Assembly (NCBI GenBank): GCA_963799815.1 | Contig: CAWCYG010000007.1 | Span: 1-64,000 of the forward strand | DNA: 64,000 bases | Direction of reading: 5' to 3' | DNA from: JBDTSW01 sp963799815 | Lineage (GTDB): Bacteria > Actinomycetota > Thermoleophilia > Solirubrobacterales > 70-9 | Part shown: piece by piece, positions 27,997-36,418 of the stretch | How the letters are laid out: each line of letters begins with the position of its first letter | Position numbering within the stretch: the stretch's first letter is position 1 | The notes under the pieces: model-generated | Told to the model about the DNA's origin: nothing | Databases searched by the model: none | What the model saw: only the letters and a program-made list of their open reading frames with translations | Made by a program: the position numbers and the translations under genes

Positions 27997-28977
27997 ATGG
28001 CAACGACCGCCACGGCCGCCCCTCGACGGGTGCTGCTCGCCGCCCCGCGCGGCTACTGCGCAGGCGTCGACCGCGCCGTCCAGACCGTCGAGCACGCGCT
28101 CGACCTTCACGGCCCGCCCGTCTACGTTCGCAAGGAGATCGTCCACAACAAGCACGTGGTTCAACAGCTCCGCGAGCGGGGCGCGATCTTCGTGGAGGAG
28201 GAGACCGAGGTGCCGGAGGGGGCGCTCGTGGTCTTCTCCGCGCATGGCGTTGCCCCGAGCGTTCATGCCAACGCGGCCGCTCGGAACCTACGCACGATCG
28301 ATGCGACCTGCCCCCTGGTCACCAAGGTTCACGTCGAGGCCCGCAAGTTCGCCGAGCAGGGCTACACGATGGTCCTGATCGGCCACCAGGGCCACGAGGA
28401 GGTCGAGGGCACGACCGGTGAGGCCCCCGAGCACATCGTCTTGGTCCAGACGGCCGACGACGTCGAACACCTGCGGGTCCCGGAGGACATCCCGGATCCC
28501 GACCGGCTCGCGTTCATCACCCAGACCACCCTTTCGGTTGACGAGACCTCAGGGATCATCGAGCGCCTGCGTGAGCGGTTCCCCAACATCGTCTCGCCCA
28601 AGTCCGACGACATCTGTTACGCGACCACGAACCGCCAGATCGCCGTCAAGCAGCTCGCCCGCCAGTGCGACCTGGTGCTCGTGATCGGCTCCACGAACTC
28701 CTCCAATTCCCAGCGGCTGGTGGATGTGACCCGCGAGCTCGGCACGGAGTCGCACCTCATCGACAACGCCTCGCAGGTTCGGCCCGAGTGGCTCGAGGGC
28801 GTAGGGACGGTGGGCATCACCTCCGGCGCCAGCGCTCCCGAGGAGCTGGTGAGCCAGCTCGTCGACTACTTCCGCGAGCTTGGGGCCGACGACGTTTCGG
28901 AGCTGCGCACAGTCCACGAGGACGTGCGATTCATGCTGCCGAAGCGAATCCGCACGGATCTGGCCGCACGGGCCTAA
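27997..28977 (+). CDS. ispH: 4-hydroxy-3-methylbut-2-enyl diphosphate reductase
   Basis: Last enzyme of the MEP isoprenoid pathway; reduces HMBPP to IPP and DMAPP using a [4Fe-4S] cluster. The three cluster cysteines are in APRGYCAGVDRAV, DATCPLVTKVH and SDDICYATTNRQ; substrate-binding motifs HGVAPSVHA, GHQGHEEVEG and IGSTNSSNSQRL are present. 326 residues from ATG at 27997. It is expected to rely on the Suf machinery found further right, and to feed the isoprenyl synthase-type gene at 54.4 kb. Confidence 0.96.
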   Translation: MATTATAAPRRVLLAAPRGYCAGVDRAVQTVEHALDLHGPPVYVRKEIVHNKHVVQQLRERGAIFVEEETEVPEGALVVFSAHGVAPSVHANAAARNLRTIDATCPLVTKVHVEARKFAEQGYTMVLIGHQGHEEVEGTTGEAPEHIVLVQTADDVEHLRVPEDIPDPDRLAFITQTTLSVDETSGIIERLRERFPNIVSPKSDDICYATTNRQIAVKQLARQCDLVLVIGSTNSSNSQRLVDVTRELGTESHLIDNASQVRPEWLEGVGTVGITSGASAPEELVSQLVDYFRELGADDVSELRTVHEDVRFMLPKRIRTDLAARA

Positions 28978-28992
28978 AACGCCGCCCGCGGC

Positions 28993-29439
28993 ATGAAACT
29001 CGAGCGCTGCGGCTACTCGATCTCGACTGATCCCGCCCGCCTCGATCGCGAGCTGATCTGGGAGTACCTGCGCACGTCGTATTGGGCTGAGGGCATCCCG
29101 CGTGACGTCATGGACCGCTCGATCGACGGCTCGCTGTGCTTCGGGCTCTACGCCCCGAGCGGCGAGCAGGCCGGCTTCGCCAGGGCGGTCACCGATGGAG
29201 CAACGTTCGCCTGGATCGGTGACCTGTTCGTGCTCGACCCGCACCGCGGCCAAGGTCTCGGCGTTTGGCTTACCGAGGTGGTCCTGGGCCACGCGCAGAT
29301 GCAGGGGCTGCGCAAGGTGGTTCTCGCCACCGCGGACGCCCACGGTCTCTACCAGCGCTTCGGGTTCGAGCGAGTCCAGGGCAGGGGGCGGTTGATGGAG
29401 CTCAGTGCCGATCTGGGGTCGCTGTACGGGGAGGAGTAG
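28993..29439 (+). CDS. GNAT-family N-acetyltransferase
   Basis: Small cytoplasmic acetyl-CoA-dependent acyltransferase. Acetyl-CoA loop DPHRGQGLGVWLTEVVLGHA (motif A, R/Q-x-x-G-x-G), and the C-terminal LYQRFGFERVQG. 148 residues. ATG lies 15 nt after ispH, same strand, so probably cotranscribed. Acceptor unknown. Confidence 0.88.
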   Translation: MKLERCGYSISTDPARLDRELIWEYLRTSYWAEGIPRDVMDRSIDGSLCFGLYAPSGEQAGFARAVTDGATFAWIGDLFVLDPHRGQGLGVWLTEVVLGHAQMQGLRKVVLATADAHGLYQRFGFERVQGRGRLMELSADLGSLYGEE

Positions 29440-29474
29440 CTCCCGCTTCCGCTGGGGCGCGGTACCTTGCGTGG

Positions 29475-30059
29475 GTGGCAGCCGGACGCGACGACATCGC
29501 CGGCGACCGTGTCGCGCAGGCACGAGCGGGACGCGTGAACGTCGGCGGCAAGGATCGCCCGTTCACGGAGTTGGGTGCCGACGAGGCACGCCTCCAAGCC
29601 GCGGAGCTGAAAGATGCCGGGACCTTCGGGCCGCTACAGCGTGTGGCCAAGGTCTCGCTCGCCTGGGCCGAGCTGGCGCAGGCGATCGAGGATGCCGGTG
29701 CGGCGACGGTCGGCGAGCTCAGCGACGAGCTGGTGCTGATGTTCGCCGAGCGGGTATGGGTGATCCCACCAGAGCAAGGGCTGATCTGGAGCAAGGCCGC
29801 CGAGCCAGCCGCGGAAGGAGCGAAGCCGATGAATGACGAGCACGAGCACGATCACGCCGAGGGCGAGGCTCACACTCATGTGCACTCTCATGGCGAGGAG
29901 GCCCACTCCCACGCCCACGACGACCACGACCACGAGCACACCGAACACGAGCACGAGCACTCCCACGGCGACGTCACGCACTCGCACCCGCACGCCCACC
30001 AAGAGGGCATGGAGGACGACCACTCCCACTCCCACGACGAAGCCGAGGCGTCGAGCTAG
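29475..30059 (+). CDS. Histidine-rich protein, probable nickel store or chaperone
   Basis: 194 residues from a GTG start (weak ribosome site, start uncertain). The first 115 residues form a soluble domain I do not recognise (KDRPFTELGADEARLQAAEL...ERVWVIPPEQGLIWSKAAE). The last 76 residues contain 24 histidines in D/E-H-x-H repeats (for example EAHTHVHSHGEEAHSHAHDD), a pattern used to bind Ni, Zn or Co. It ends 15 bp from the end of hypF, convergently, at the edge of the hydrogenase locus. HypB here lacks its usual His-rich nickel-storing tail, so this protein may supply that function in trans; this is inference. It could also be a general zinc/cobalt buffer. Confidence 0.7.
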   Translation: MAAGRDDIAGDRVAQARAGRVNVGGKDRPFTELGADEARLQAAELKDAGTFGPLQRVAKVSLAWAELAQAIEDAGAATVGELSDELVLMFAERVWVIPPEQGLIWSKAAEPAAEGAKPMNDEHEHDHAEGEAHTHVHSHGEEAHSHAHDDHDHEHTEHEHEHSHGDVTHSHPHAHQEGMEDDHSHSHDEAEASS

Positions 30060-30074
30060 GTCTGCCGCGAGCGG

Positions 30075-32420
30075 TCAGGCCGCGCTTCGGGCTGCGGCCA
30101 CCGCGACCTGGCCGTAGGAGATGCCACCGTCGTTCGGCGGCAGTCGTTGGGGAATCAGGACCCTGAGGCGGAGGCTCCGTAGCCGTTGGGCCGTTGCCTC
30201 GAGCAGCAGTCGATTCTGAAAGACACCGCCCGAGAGGACCACCAGGTCGAGCCCCGCGCGCTCGCACTCGCGAGCGCAGGCGTCGGCGCTGGCCGCCGCG
30301 AGCGCGTTGTGGAAACGCGCGCCCACGGTGTCAACGGAAACCCCCCGCTCGAGCTCGGAGACGATGGCCCGGATCGTCTCGCGCGCGTCAAGGATCACGG
30401 CGCCCGGCGGCCCCTGTCCCTCGCCGGCGTCGATCAGGGTCAGCGGGTACGCGTCGCGTACGCCGGGGTCGGAGATGCCCTCGAGCTCGGTCGCCGCCTG
30501 CCCCTCGTAGCTGACCCGGGCAGCGATCCCGCACAGAGCAGCGACCGCGTCGAAGAGGCGGCCGGCGCTGGTCGTGGGCGGCGAGTTCACGCCCGTGCGG
30601 GCGAGCTCCGCGATCGCGTCCCACGAGTCGGGCTCCACCGCCGAGGCGAGCCGCGATGGGATCGATGGGTCGGCGCCCCCGCCTGCTGCATGGAGCCACG
30701 CGCACGCCATCCGCCACGGCTCGAGGGTCGCCCGGTCCCCTCCTGGCAGCCGGACAGGGAAGAGCAGGCCGACGCGGTCGGCCGTCTCGATCCCGCCCAC
30801 GAGCAGCTCACCTCCCCACACCGTGTTGTCCGGCCCCAGCCCGGCACCGTCGTAGATCGCCCCGAGGGCCCGCCCGGTCTCGCCATGCTCGGCCAGGCAC
30901 GCCGCGAGGTGGGCGTGATGATGCTGAACCGCGACGTGCTCCACCCCCTCGCGCTCAAGCGCGTACCTGGTGGACAGGTAGTCCGGGTGCAGGTCGTGCG
31001 CGACGATGCGCGGCTCGACGGCGAAGAGCCGCTCGAAGTGCTCGATCCCGCCGCGGTAGGAGCGCAGCGTCTCCCAGTTCTTCAGGTCCCCGATGTGATG
31101 ACCGACCCAGGCCCGCGACCGCTTGGCGAGGCAGAAGGTGCTCTTGAGCTCGGCGCCGCAGCCCAGGATCGGCTCCTCGGCCGGGACGGGGAGGGTGACG
31201 CTTCGTGGCACGTAGCCACGCGAGCGGCGCAGTAGCAGTGGCGCGCGTCGGACGCCGGCGTCGAGCGACCGCGCCACGGAGTCGTCGGTGCGCATGTGGA
31301 TCGGGCGGTTGTGAAGGAGGAACGCGTCCGCAATCTCGCCCAGGCGACCGATCGCGTCGTCATCGGCGAACGCGATCGGCTCATCGGAGACGTTGCCGGA
31401 GGTCATGACGAGTGGGCGGCCCACATCTGCCAGGAGCATGTGGTGGAGCGGGGAGTAGGGGAGCATCACGCCAAGGTCACGCGAACGCGGGGCAACTGCG
31501 GTTGCGATCGTCGTGCCGGGGCGTCGTCGCGAGATCACGATCGGCCGCTCGGGACCGGTCAACAAGTCCTCCTCGGCCATGGTGATCTCGACCAAGGATC
31601 GGAGGGCATCGAGGTCGGGCGCCATCAAGGCGAACGCTTTGTCCTCACGGTGCTTTCGCGCGCGCAGTTCCGCCACCGCCTCCTCCGAGTCGGCGCGGCA
31701 GGCCAGGTGGTAGCCGCCCAGGCCCTTCACCCCCAGGATCTGGCCGTCGAGCAGTCGCTTCGCCGCGGCCTCTACCGCGTCCCGCTCGCCGGCGCCCGCC
31801 ACCTCGACGCCGTCGGCATCCAGCAGCTTGGCCTGCGGGCCGCAGCCGGGGCAGGCGTTCGGCTGGGCGTGGAAGCGGCGATCGCTTGGATCCTCGTACT
31901 CGGCGCGGCACGCATCGCACATCTCGAAGCCGGCCATCGTCGTCTGGGGCCGGTCGTACGGCACACCACGCACGATCGTGAACCGGGGGCCGCAGTTCGT
32001 GCAGTTGATGAAGGGATATCGGTACCGGCGATCGCTGGGATCGCGCAGCTCGGTGAGACAGTCTCCGCAGGTCGCCATATCGGGCGCGATCAGGGCCTGC
32101 GGCTCCCCCCCGGAGCGGGAGGAGACGATCCGAAAGCCCTGGTCGCCGATCGGGTCGACGTCCTCGCTCGAGACGGACTCCACCTCGGCGAGCGGCGGCG
32201 CCTCGGAGCTCACCCGCCGCAGCAGCTCAGCCACCGCCTCGTTCGTGCCCTCGGCCTCGAGCAGCACGCCGTGCTCGTCGTTTAGCACCCAGCCCGCGAG
32301 GCCCCGTCCCTCAGCGAGCCTGAAGACGTGGGGGCGGAAGCCGACTCCCTGGACCGTTCCCGTCACGCGTACCCGCACGCGCCGGGCTCCACCAGCGCCT
32401 TTAGGGGCCGACGAGCTCAA
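30075..32420 (-). CDS. hypF: Carbamoyltransferase HypF (cyanide ligand synthesis)
   Basis: Makes the cyanide ligands of the [NiFe] site: transfers carbamoyl from carbamoyl phosphate, via an adenylate, to HypE. 781 residues in the standard order: acylphosphatase domain (VTGTVQGVGFRPHVFRLA), two C-x2-C zinc fingers (CGDCLTEL...CTNCGPRFT and CDACRAEY...CPGCGPQ), YrdC-like domain (KGLGGYHLACRADSEEAV), and Kae1-like domain (VQHHHAHLAACLAEHG, VVLSGGVFQNRLL). Last gene of the operon. The TTG at 32420 overlaps the SIS gene by 20 nt; a GTG at 32378 is an alternative start. Confidence 0.96.
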   Translation of the reverse strand: MSSSAPKGAGGARRVRVRVTGTVQGVGFRPHVFRLAEGRGLAGWVLNDEHGVLLEAEGTNEAVAELLRRVSSEAPPLAEVESVSSEDVDPIGDQGFRIVSSRSGGEPQALIAPDMATCGDCLTELRDPSDRRYRYPFINCTNCGPRFTIVRGVPYDRPQTTMAGFEMCDACRAEYEDPSDRRFHAQPNACPGCGPQAKLLDADGVEVAGAGERDAVEAAAKRLLDGQILGVKGLGGYHLACRADSEEAVAELRARKHREDKAFALMAPDLDALRSLVEITMAEEDLLTGPERPIVISRRRPGTTIATAVAPRSRDLGVMLPYSPLHHMLLADVGRPLVMTSGNVSDEPIAFADDDAIGRLGEIADAFLLHNRPIHMRTDDSVARSLDAGVRRAPLLLRRSRGYVPRSVTLPVPAEEPILGCGAELKSTFCLAKRSRAWVGHHIGDLKNWETLRSYRGGIEHFERLFAVEPRIVAHDLHPDYLSTRYALEREGVEHVAVQHHHAHLAACLAEHGETGRALGAIYDGAGLGPDNTVWGGELLVGGIETADRVGLLFPVRLPGGDRATLEPWRMACAWLHAAGGGADPSIPSRLASAVEPDSWDAIAELARTGVNSPPTTSAGRLFDAVAALCGIAARVSYEGQAATELEGISDPGVRDAYPLTLIDAGEGQGPPGAVILDARETIRAIVSELERGVSVDTVGARFHNALAAASADACARECERAGLDLVVLSGGVFQNRLLLEATAQRLRSLRLRVLIPQRLPPNDGGISYGQVAVAAARSAA

Positions 32421-33630
32421 CCAGCTCCCGCAGGACGTGGTAGGCGCTCGCCTGCGCCTCCTGGATGCGCGGGAGGTGCTGGGAGCGGGTGATTATCACG
32501 TGGTCGGCCAGCTCCTCGGCGGCGATTCGACCGCCGTCGTAACCCACCATCGCGACCGTGAGCAGGCCCCGCGCGCGAGCCTCAGCCAGGGCGGCGATGA
32601 TGTTCTCGGAGCCGCCACTGGTGGAGAGGGCAAGTGCCGCGTCCCCGTCGTGCCCATAGGCGATCACCTGCCGCTGAAAGACCTCCTCGACCCCAACGTC
32701 GTTGGCGATCGCGGTGATGATCGCGGCGTCCTCGGTCAGGTCGAGGGCGGGACGCACGGGCCAGCCGGTCCGGGGGTTTCTGAAGTCCGCCACAGCGTCC
32801 ATCGCGTCGGTCGCCGAGCCGCCGTTGCCGAGGGCCAGGAGCTTGCCCCCACGATCGAAGCGCCCGCGCAGGGCGCCGGCGGCGGCGATCAGCTCGTCGC
32901 GGCCCTCGCCAAGGGTCTGCTCTCGTAGCTCGCCGACCTCCTGGGACTTCATCAGCACCGAGCCCCGCACGTCGTCGATCACCGCTTCGAGGTCGTGCTC
33001 GGACTCCGAGAGGAAGGGGTAGAGGAAGCTGGAGCCGCCCGTGTCGTGGACCGGCCGCGCCTCGCGGCCTTCGAGCAGTCCGCGGTGATCGAAGAAGACG
33101 TGAACCAGCTCCCACAGAACGTGGTAGAGGGTCTCGACAAGCTCCTGCGCCACGTATGGGTCGTCGCCGCGGGGATCGAACTCCCACTCGGCGCCCGCGA
33201 ATGCGAAGGCGATCGTCTGACAGCCTCGCTCTCTGGCGAGGGCCAGGGTCGCCCGCGCCTCGCCCGAGGCGGGCTCGGCCGGCCCGGCCCCGAACGCGAT
33301 CGCGATGTCGTCGGGCTCCGCGACGGCGGCAAACTGAGCTTCAAGGTTGCCGCCTTCGCCCGCGAGGCCGATCGCGGGCAGCGCGCGCTTTCCGACGATC
33401 ACCGGATGGACGAACTCAACGGCGACGTGGCGGGCGTCAGAGCGGGCTGAAGGCGACCGGCCGAACGCGACAAGCCGGCCACCCCTGGCGAATCGCTCCG
33501 CCATCGCGTGGCAGCAGTGTGCAAGTCGCTCAGCTTCCGCGGCGAAGAAGTCGCGGTTGGCCTCCGAGCGCCGGCGTGTCAACTCCTCGACTCGCTGTGC
33601 CGGCGTCTGCGTCCGGGCGATCCCGGTCAC
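32401..33630 (-). CDS. Double SIS-domain protein in the hyp operon
   Basis: 409 residues containing two sugar-isomerase (SIS) folds resembling GmhA. The C-terminal SIS is complete (GKLLALGNGGSATDAMDAVADF, LALSTSGGSENIIAALAEA). The N-terminal copy is degenerate (GRLVAFGRSPSARSDARHVA, with an AEPDDIAIAFG segment in place of the second phosphate loop). SIS proteins bind phosphosugars, yet no heptose pathway genes are here. It sits between hypB (10 nt) and hypF (overlap), so a role tied to hydrogenase maturation or regulation is likely but undefined. GTG start at 33630. Confidence 0.85.
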   Translation of the reverse strand: MTGIARTQTPAQRVEELTRRRSEANRDFFAAEAERLAHCCHAMAERFARGGRLVAFGRSPSARSDARHVAVEFVHPVIVGKRALPAIGLAGEGGNLEAQFAAVAEPDDIAIAFGAGPAEPASGEARATLALARERGCQTIAFAFAGAEWEFDPRGDDPYVAQELVETLYHVLWELVHVFFDHRGLLEGREARPVHDTGGSSFLYPFLSESEHDLEAVIDDVRGSVLMKSQEVGELREQTLGEGRDELIAAAGALRGRFDRGGKLLALGNGGSATDAMDAVADFRNPRTGWPVRPALDLTEDAAIITAIANDVGVEEVFQRQVIAYGHDGDAALALSTSGGSENIIAALAEARARGLLTVAMVGYDGGRIAAEELADHVIITRSQHLPRIQEAQASAYHVLRELVELVGP

Positions 33631-33640
33631 GGCTGAGCCC

Positions 33641-34321
33641 TCAGGCCGCGGCCCCGGCGCGCGCGGGCACGCCCGTCAGCCACTCGCGCCAGCGGTCAAC
33701 GCCCTCGCCCGTCTTGGCGGAGACGAGCATGTGCTCTGCGCCGGGGTTGACCGTGTCGAGGTTGGCGATGAACCGGTCGAGGTCGAAGTCGAGGTGCGGG
33801 AGCAGGTCGATCTTGTTGATCACGACCATCTCGCAAGCGCGGAACATGAGGGGGTACTTGAGTGGCTTCTCCTCGCCCTCGGTGACGGAGGAGACCATCG
33901 CCCGCACGTCCTCGCCGATCCGAAACTCGGCCGGGCACACGAGGTTGCCGACGTTTTCGACGATGAGCAGGTCGATGTCGTCGAGCGTCAGCTCCGGTAG
34001 GGCCGAGCGCACCATGTTCGCGTCGAGATGGCACTCGCCGCCGAAGCCGGAGTCGGTGTTGAGCTGTGTCACCGGCACGTGCAGGGCGGCGATGCGATCG
34101 GCGTCAATGGTTCCTTGGACGTCACCCTCGAGTACGCCGACCCGCGGCGAGGAAAGTTCCTCGAGGGCGCGCTCGAGTAGGCTCGTCTTGCCGGCCCCGG
34201 GCGCGCTCATCAAGTTCACGACCCGGACGCCCGCGCGATCGAAGTCGTCGCGATTCGCCCGCGCGATGGTCTCGTTCGCGTCGAGCGCGTCCTCGGTGAC
34301 CTTGATCTTCGTGCGGTGCAT
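33641..34321 (-). CDS. hypB: Hydrogenase nickel-insertion GTPase HypB
   Basis: Metal-binding GTPase that works with HypA to insert Ni into the large subunit. P-loop SAPGAGKTSLLERAL (residues 39-46 core), metal site GECHLDA (Cys97-His98), VVENVGNLVCPAEF and VINKIDLLPHLDFD (G4). 226 residues, ATG at 34321. The N-terminus (MHRTKIKVTEDALDANE) lacks both the CxxCGC motif and the poly-His stretch of many HypB proteins, so it cannot store nickel itself. 15 nt downstream of hypA. Confidence 0.96.
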   Translation of the reverse strand: MHRTKIKVTEDALDANETIARANRDDFDRAGVRVVNLMSAPGAGKTSLLERALEELSSPRVGVLEGDVQGTIDADRIAALHVPVTQLNTDSGFGGECHLDANMVRSALPELTLDDIDLLIVENVGNLVCPAEFRIGEDVRAMVSSVTEGEEKPLKYPLMFRACEMVVINKIDLLPHLDFDLDRFIANLDTVNPGAEHMLVSAKTGEGVDRWREWLTGVPARAGAAA

Positions 34322-34336
34322 GTGGTCGCTCCTTAC

Positions 34337-34747
34337 CTAGTACCCGATTGGAGCTGAGGCTCCCTCAGCGGCGTCCTCGACCTCGATCGACTCTACCTCC
34401 AGCTCGCCGCCGGCCTCGACCTCGCCTGGCGTCCCGCAATCTGGACAGCGGAACGTCGGGAGCTCCGGTATGCCGGCCGCCTCGGGATGGGTGGCGAGCG
34501 GGGTGGGCGCCGGATCCCATTCCCGCGCGCAATCGGGACAGCGCAGGCGTGCGGCCACGGTCTCGACCTCGAGCTGAGCCCCCTCGCACAGGGTGCCCCG
34601 GGAGACGATCTCGAAATAGAACTCGAGCGACTCGCGCACGACCTGCCGCATGGTGCCCAGCCGCAGGGTCACCAGCGCCACTCGGCGTCCACCCGCGTGC
34701 CGCGTGGCGGTATCGACTATCGCCTGCGAGACGGAGAGCTCATGCAC
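34337..34747 (-). CDS. hypA: Hydrogenase nickel chaperone HypA
   Basis: Nickel metallochaperone. I chose the GTG at 34747 because it gives the conserved V/M-H2-E3 N-terminus (VHELSVSQAI) that binds Ni; the start overlaps the protease stop by eight bases. Structural zinc pairs are CPDC at residues 70-73 and CPDC at 101-104, with a 27-residue insertion between them (about twice the usual spacing). 136 residues with an acidic C-terminal tail. Same operon as hypB. Confidence 0.95.
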   Translation of the reverse strand: MHELSVSQAIVDTATRHAGGRRVALVTLRLGTMRQVVRESLEFYFEIVSRGTLCEGAQLEVETVAARLRCPDCAREWDPAPTPLATHPEAAGIPELPTFRCPDCGTPGEVEAGGELEVESIEVEDAAEGASAPIGY

Positions 34748-35264
34748 GCTCCTCGGCCCCCTCGTAGCTGGCGCCCGCGCGCAGCTCATTCACCGTCTCG
34801 AGCACGAGCTCGACGGCCCCCTCGATCGCCGCCTCGACCTGCGGGGAGAGCCCGAGGCCCATCTCCTCGACGGCGGCGGGCTCGCAGGCGACGATCGTTA
34901 CCTTGCCGGGCCAGCCCCCGACCGTCTTTACAAACCGAAGCGTCGTAAGCGGATCCATCCCATGCGGATTGACCGCCTCCCCGTCGTCGATCGGTTTGAT
35001 CTCCTCCGGGTCCGGATCCATCACGTAGAGCGTCCCAGCGTCGCCCCCTTGCCGCGAGACGTCGATCAGGATCAGGGCGCCGTACCCGCGCATCACCTCG
35101 TAGGCGAGGTCGAGGCCGCCGGTGCCGAAGTCGAGCACGGTGACACCGGGCGGCAGCTCACGCTGGCCAAGCCGCTTCACCACCTCGCCCCCGAACGCGT
35201 CGTCCTTCATCCAGGCGTTGCCCACGCCGGCGACGAGGATCGGGATGTCGCGCTCGCGGCTCAC
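34740..35264 (-). CDS. Hydrogenase maturation endopeptidase (HycI/HupD family)
   Basis: Protease that removes the C-terminal peptide of the large subunit after Ni insertion, in the cytoplasm. Family motif GVGNAWMKDDAFGGEVVKRL near residues 13-32 (Asp in place of the usual DDG, likely Ni-sensing ligand Asp), DFGTGGLDLAYE and a His in NPHGMDP. 174 residues. Its substrate is presumably HhyL, whose 19-residue tail follows the L2 His. GTG start overlaps the upstream gene by four bases. Confidence 0.92.
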   Translation of the reverse strand: MSRERDIPILVAGVGNAWMKDDAFGGEVVKRLGQRELPPGVTVLDFGTGGLDLAYEVMRGYGALILIDVSRQGGDAGTLYVMDPDPEEIKPIDDGEAVNPHGMDPLTTLRFVKTVGGWPGKVTIVACEPAAVEEMGLGLSPQVEAAIEGAVELVLETVNELRAGASYEGAEERA

Positions 35265-36418
35265 GCCTCGGCCGACTCCAGCTCGTCGGCCTTGAAGTAG
35301 AGGTAGCGGCCCGTCTCGCGGAAGAGCGGCTGGGCCGCGTCGTCGTCCACGGTCACGCCGACATGCGGCGTGCCCTCGTAGTCGACGTAGAGCCGCTCGA
35401 TCGTGGCCATCCTTCCGTCCAGCATGCGGTCATAGACGTCGCGCTCGGTCCCGGGCCGCAGGAGCACCTTCTCGCCCTTGCGGAAGGTCCTGCCGCCAGC
35501 GGAGATCTCAGGCTCGCCCGCCATCGGATGGCCCTCCTGCGGTGGGACGTGCTCGAGGCGACCGTGGAGGTTCATGATCTCCTCGGGCGTGGTTGCGAGC
35601 GCTCGATCCACCATCTCGCGGACGGCCGGATCCTGGGCTCCGATCGCGTCGCGCTCGGAGTCCGAGAGCGCATGCACGTGCAGCAGCAGCGCCTCCTCGA
35701 TCTCGGTGTTGTCGAACAGGTCAACGCGGCTCTCCGGCGCGACCTGGGGGTGGTCCGGCAGGATGATCGGCGCGCCCAGGACGGCGTCGTCGCCGGGGGC
35801 CGCCAGCACGGGCCAAGCGTTCACCTGCTCGCAGGCATCGACCATCTCTCCGTGTTCGCCCTTGCGGTCGAGCGGCGATACGAACCTCCCGGCGGAGGTC
35901 TCGAGCAAAAGCTGCAGCGAGAGCAGCGAGCGCCGCAGGGCAGCGCCGCGATCGAGCTTCGCAGCGTCATCATCCGAGCCGAGCGGGCTCTCGTTCTCGA
36001 CTCTGAGCTTCAGTCGCCAAAGGTGGGCGGCCAACGGCGTCGCGCTCAGCTCCGAGCGCCCGGCGACGCGAATGCCCGCCTCGCCGGAGAACTTGAAGGT
36101 CGCCTCGACGGGAGACTCGCGCAACTCGCGGAGGGACGCGGCGGGCAGGTCGACCGAGCGTTCATCGGCCTGGTGGCGCTGGCCGGCAGCCTGCAGGAAC
36201 AGGACGCGGGACCCGATGCGCGCCTCGTCCGGGGCCACCAGCAGGCATTCGATCTGCGCGTGATCGAAGGCGTGCGGGTTGGCTTTGGCGTAGGCGGGCG
36301 GGTAGGCGATGCCGAACGGGGTGGGCGTCGCGTTCTTGGTGGACGCGGGCGTGTAGGGATAGAGCGCGTAGCCCTCATAGAGCAGGGACTGGGCGAGGCC
36401 CTCTGCGGCGGGGTTCAT
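35261..36418 (-). CDS. Hydrogenase-cluster protein of unknown function
   Basis: 385 residues, soluble, no cofactor motif. N-terminus ASTKNATPTPFGIAYPPAYA is well conserved in my memory of actinobacterial hydrogenase operons. A long beta-rich middle follows (WRLKLRVENES, RSLLSLQLLLET). The C-terminal 80 residues look like a small SH3/KOW-type barrel (FRKGEKVLLRPGTERDVYDR, ATIERLYVDYEGTPHVGVTV). Overlaps its neighbours at both ends by four bases, so it is translationally coupled to DUF6084 and the protease. Probably a structural or maturation helper specific to group 1h; no function is proved. Confidence 0.8.
   Translation of the reverse strand: MNPAAEGLAQSLLYEGYALYPYTPASTKNATPTPFGIAYPPAYAKANPHAFDHAQIECLLVAPDEARIGSRVLFLQAAGQRHQADERSVDLPAASLRELRESPVEATFKFSGEAGIRVAGRSELSATPLAAHLWRLKLRVENESPLGSDDDAAKLDRGAALRRSLLSLQLLLETSAGRFVSPLDRKGEHGEMVDACEQVNAWPVLAAPGDDAVLGAPIILPDHPQVAPESRVDLFDNTEIEEALLLHVHALSDSERDAIGAQDPAVREMVDRALATTPEEIMNLHGRLEHVPPQEGHPMAGEPEISAGGRTFRKGEKVLLRPGTERDVYDRMLDGRMATIERLYVDYEGTPHVGVTVDDDAAQPLFRETGRYLYFKADELESAEA

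Noticed and set aside
27136..28977. A 613-residue IspH with long N-terminal extension
   Set aside because: The extension overlaps the divergent aminotransferase; the ATG at 27997 gives the normal IspH length.
29850..30050. Repeated CAC/GAG triplets seen as a possible CRISPR or satellite repeat
   Set aside because: They are in-frame codons of a His/Asp/Glu-rich protein with no constant spacer.
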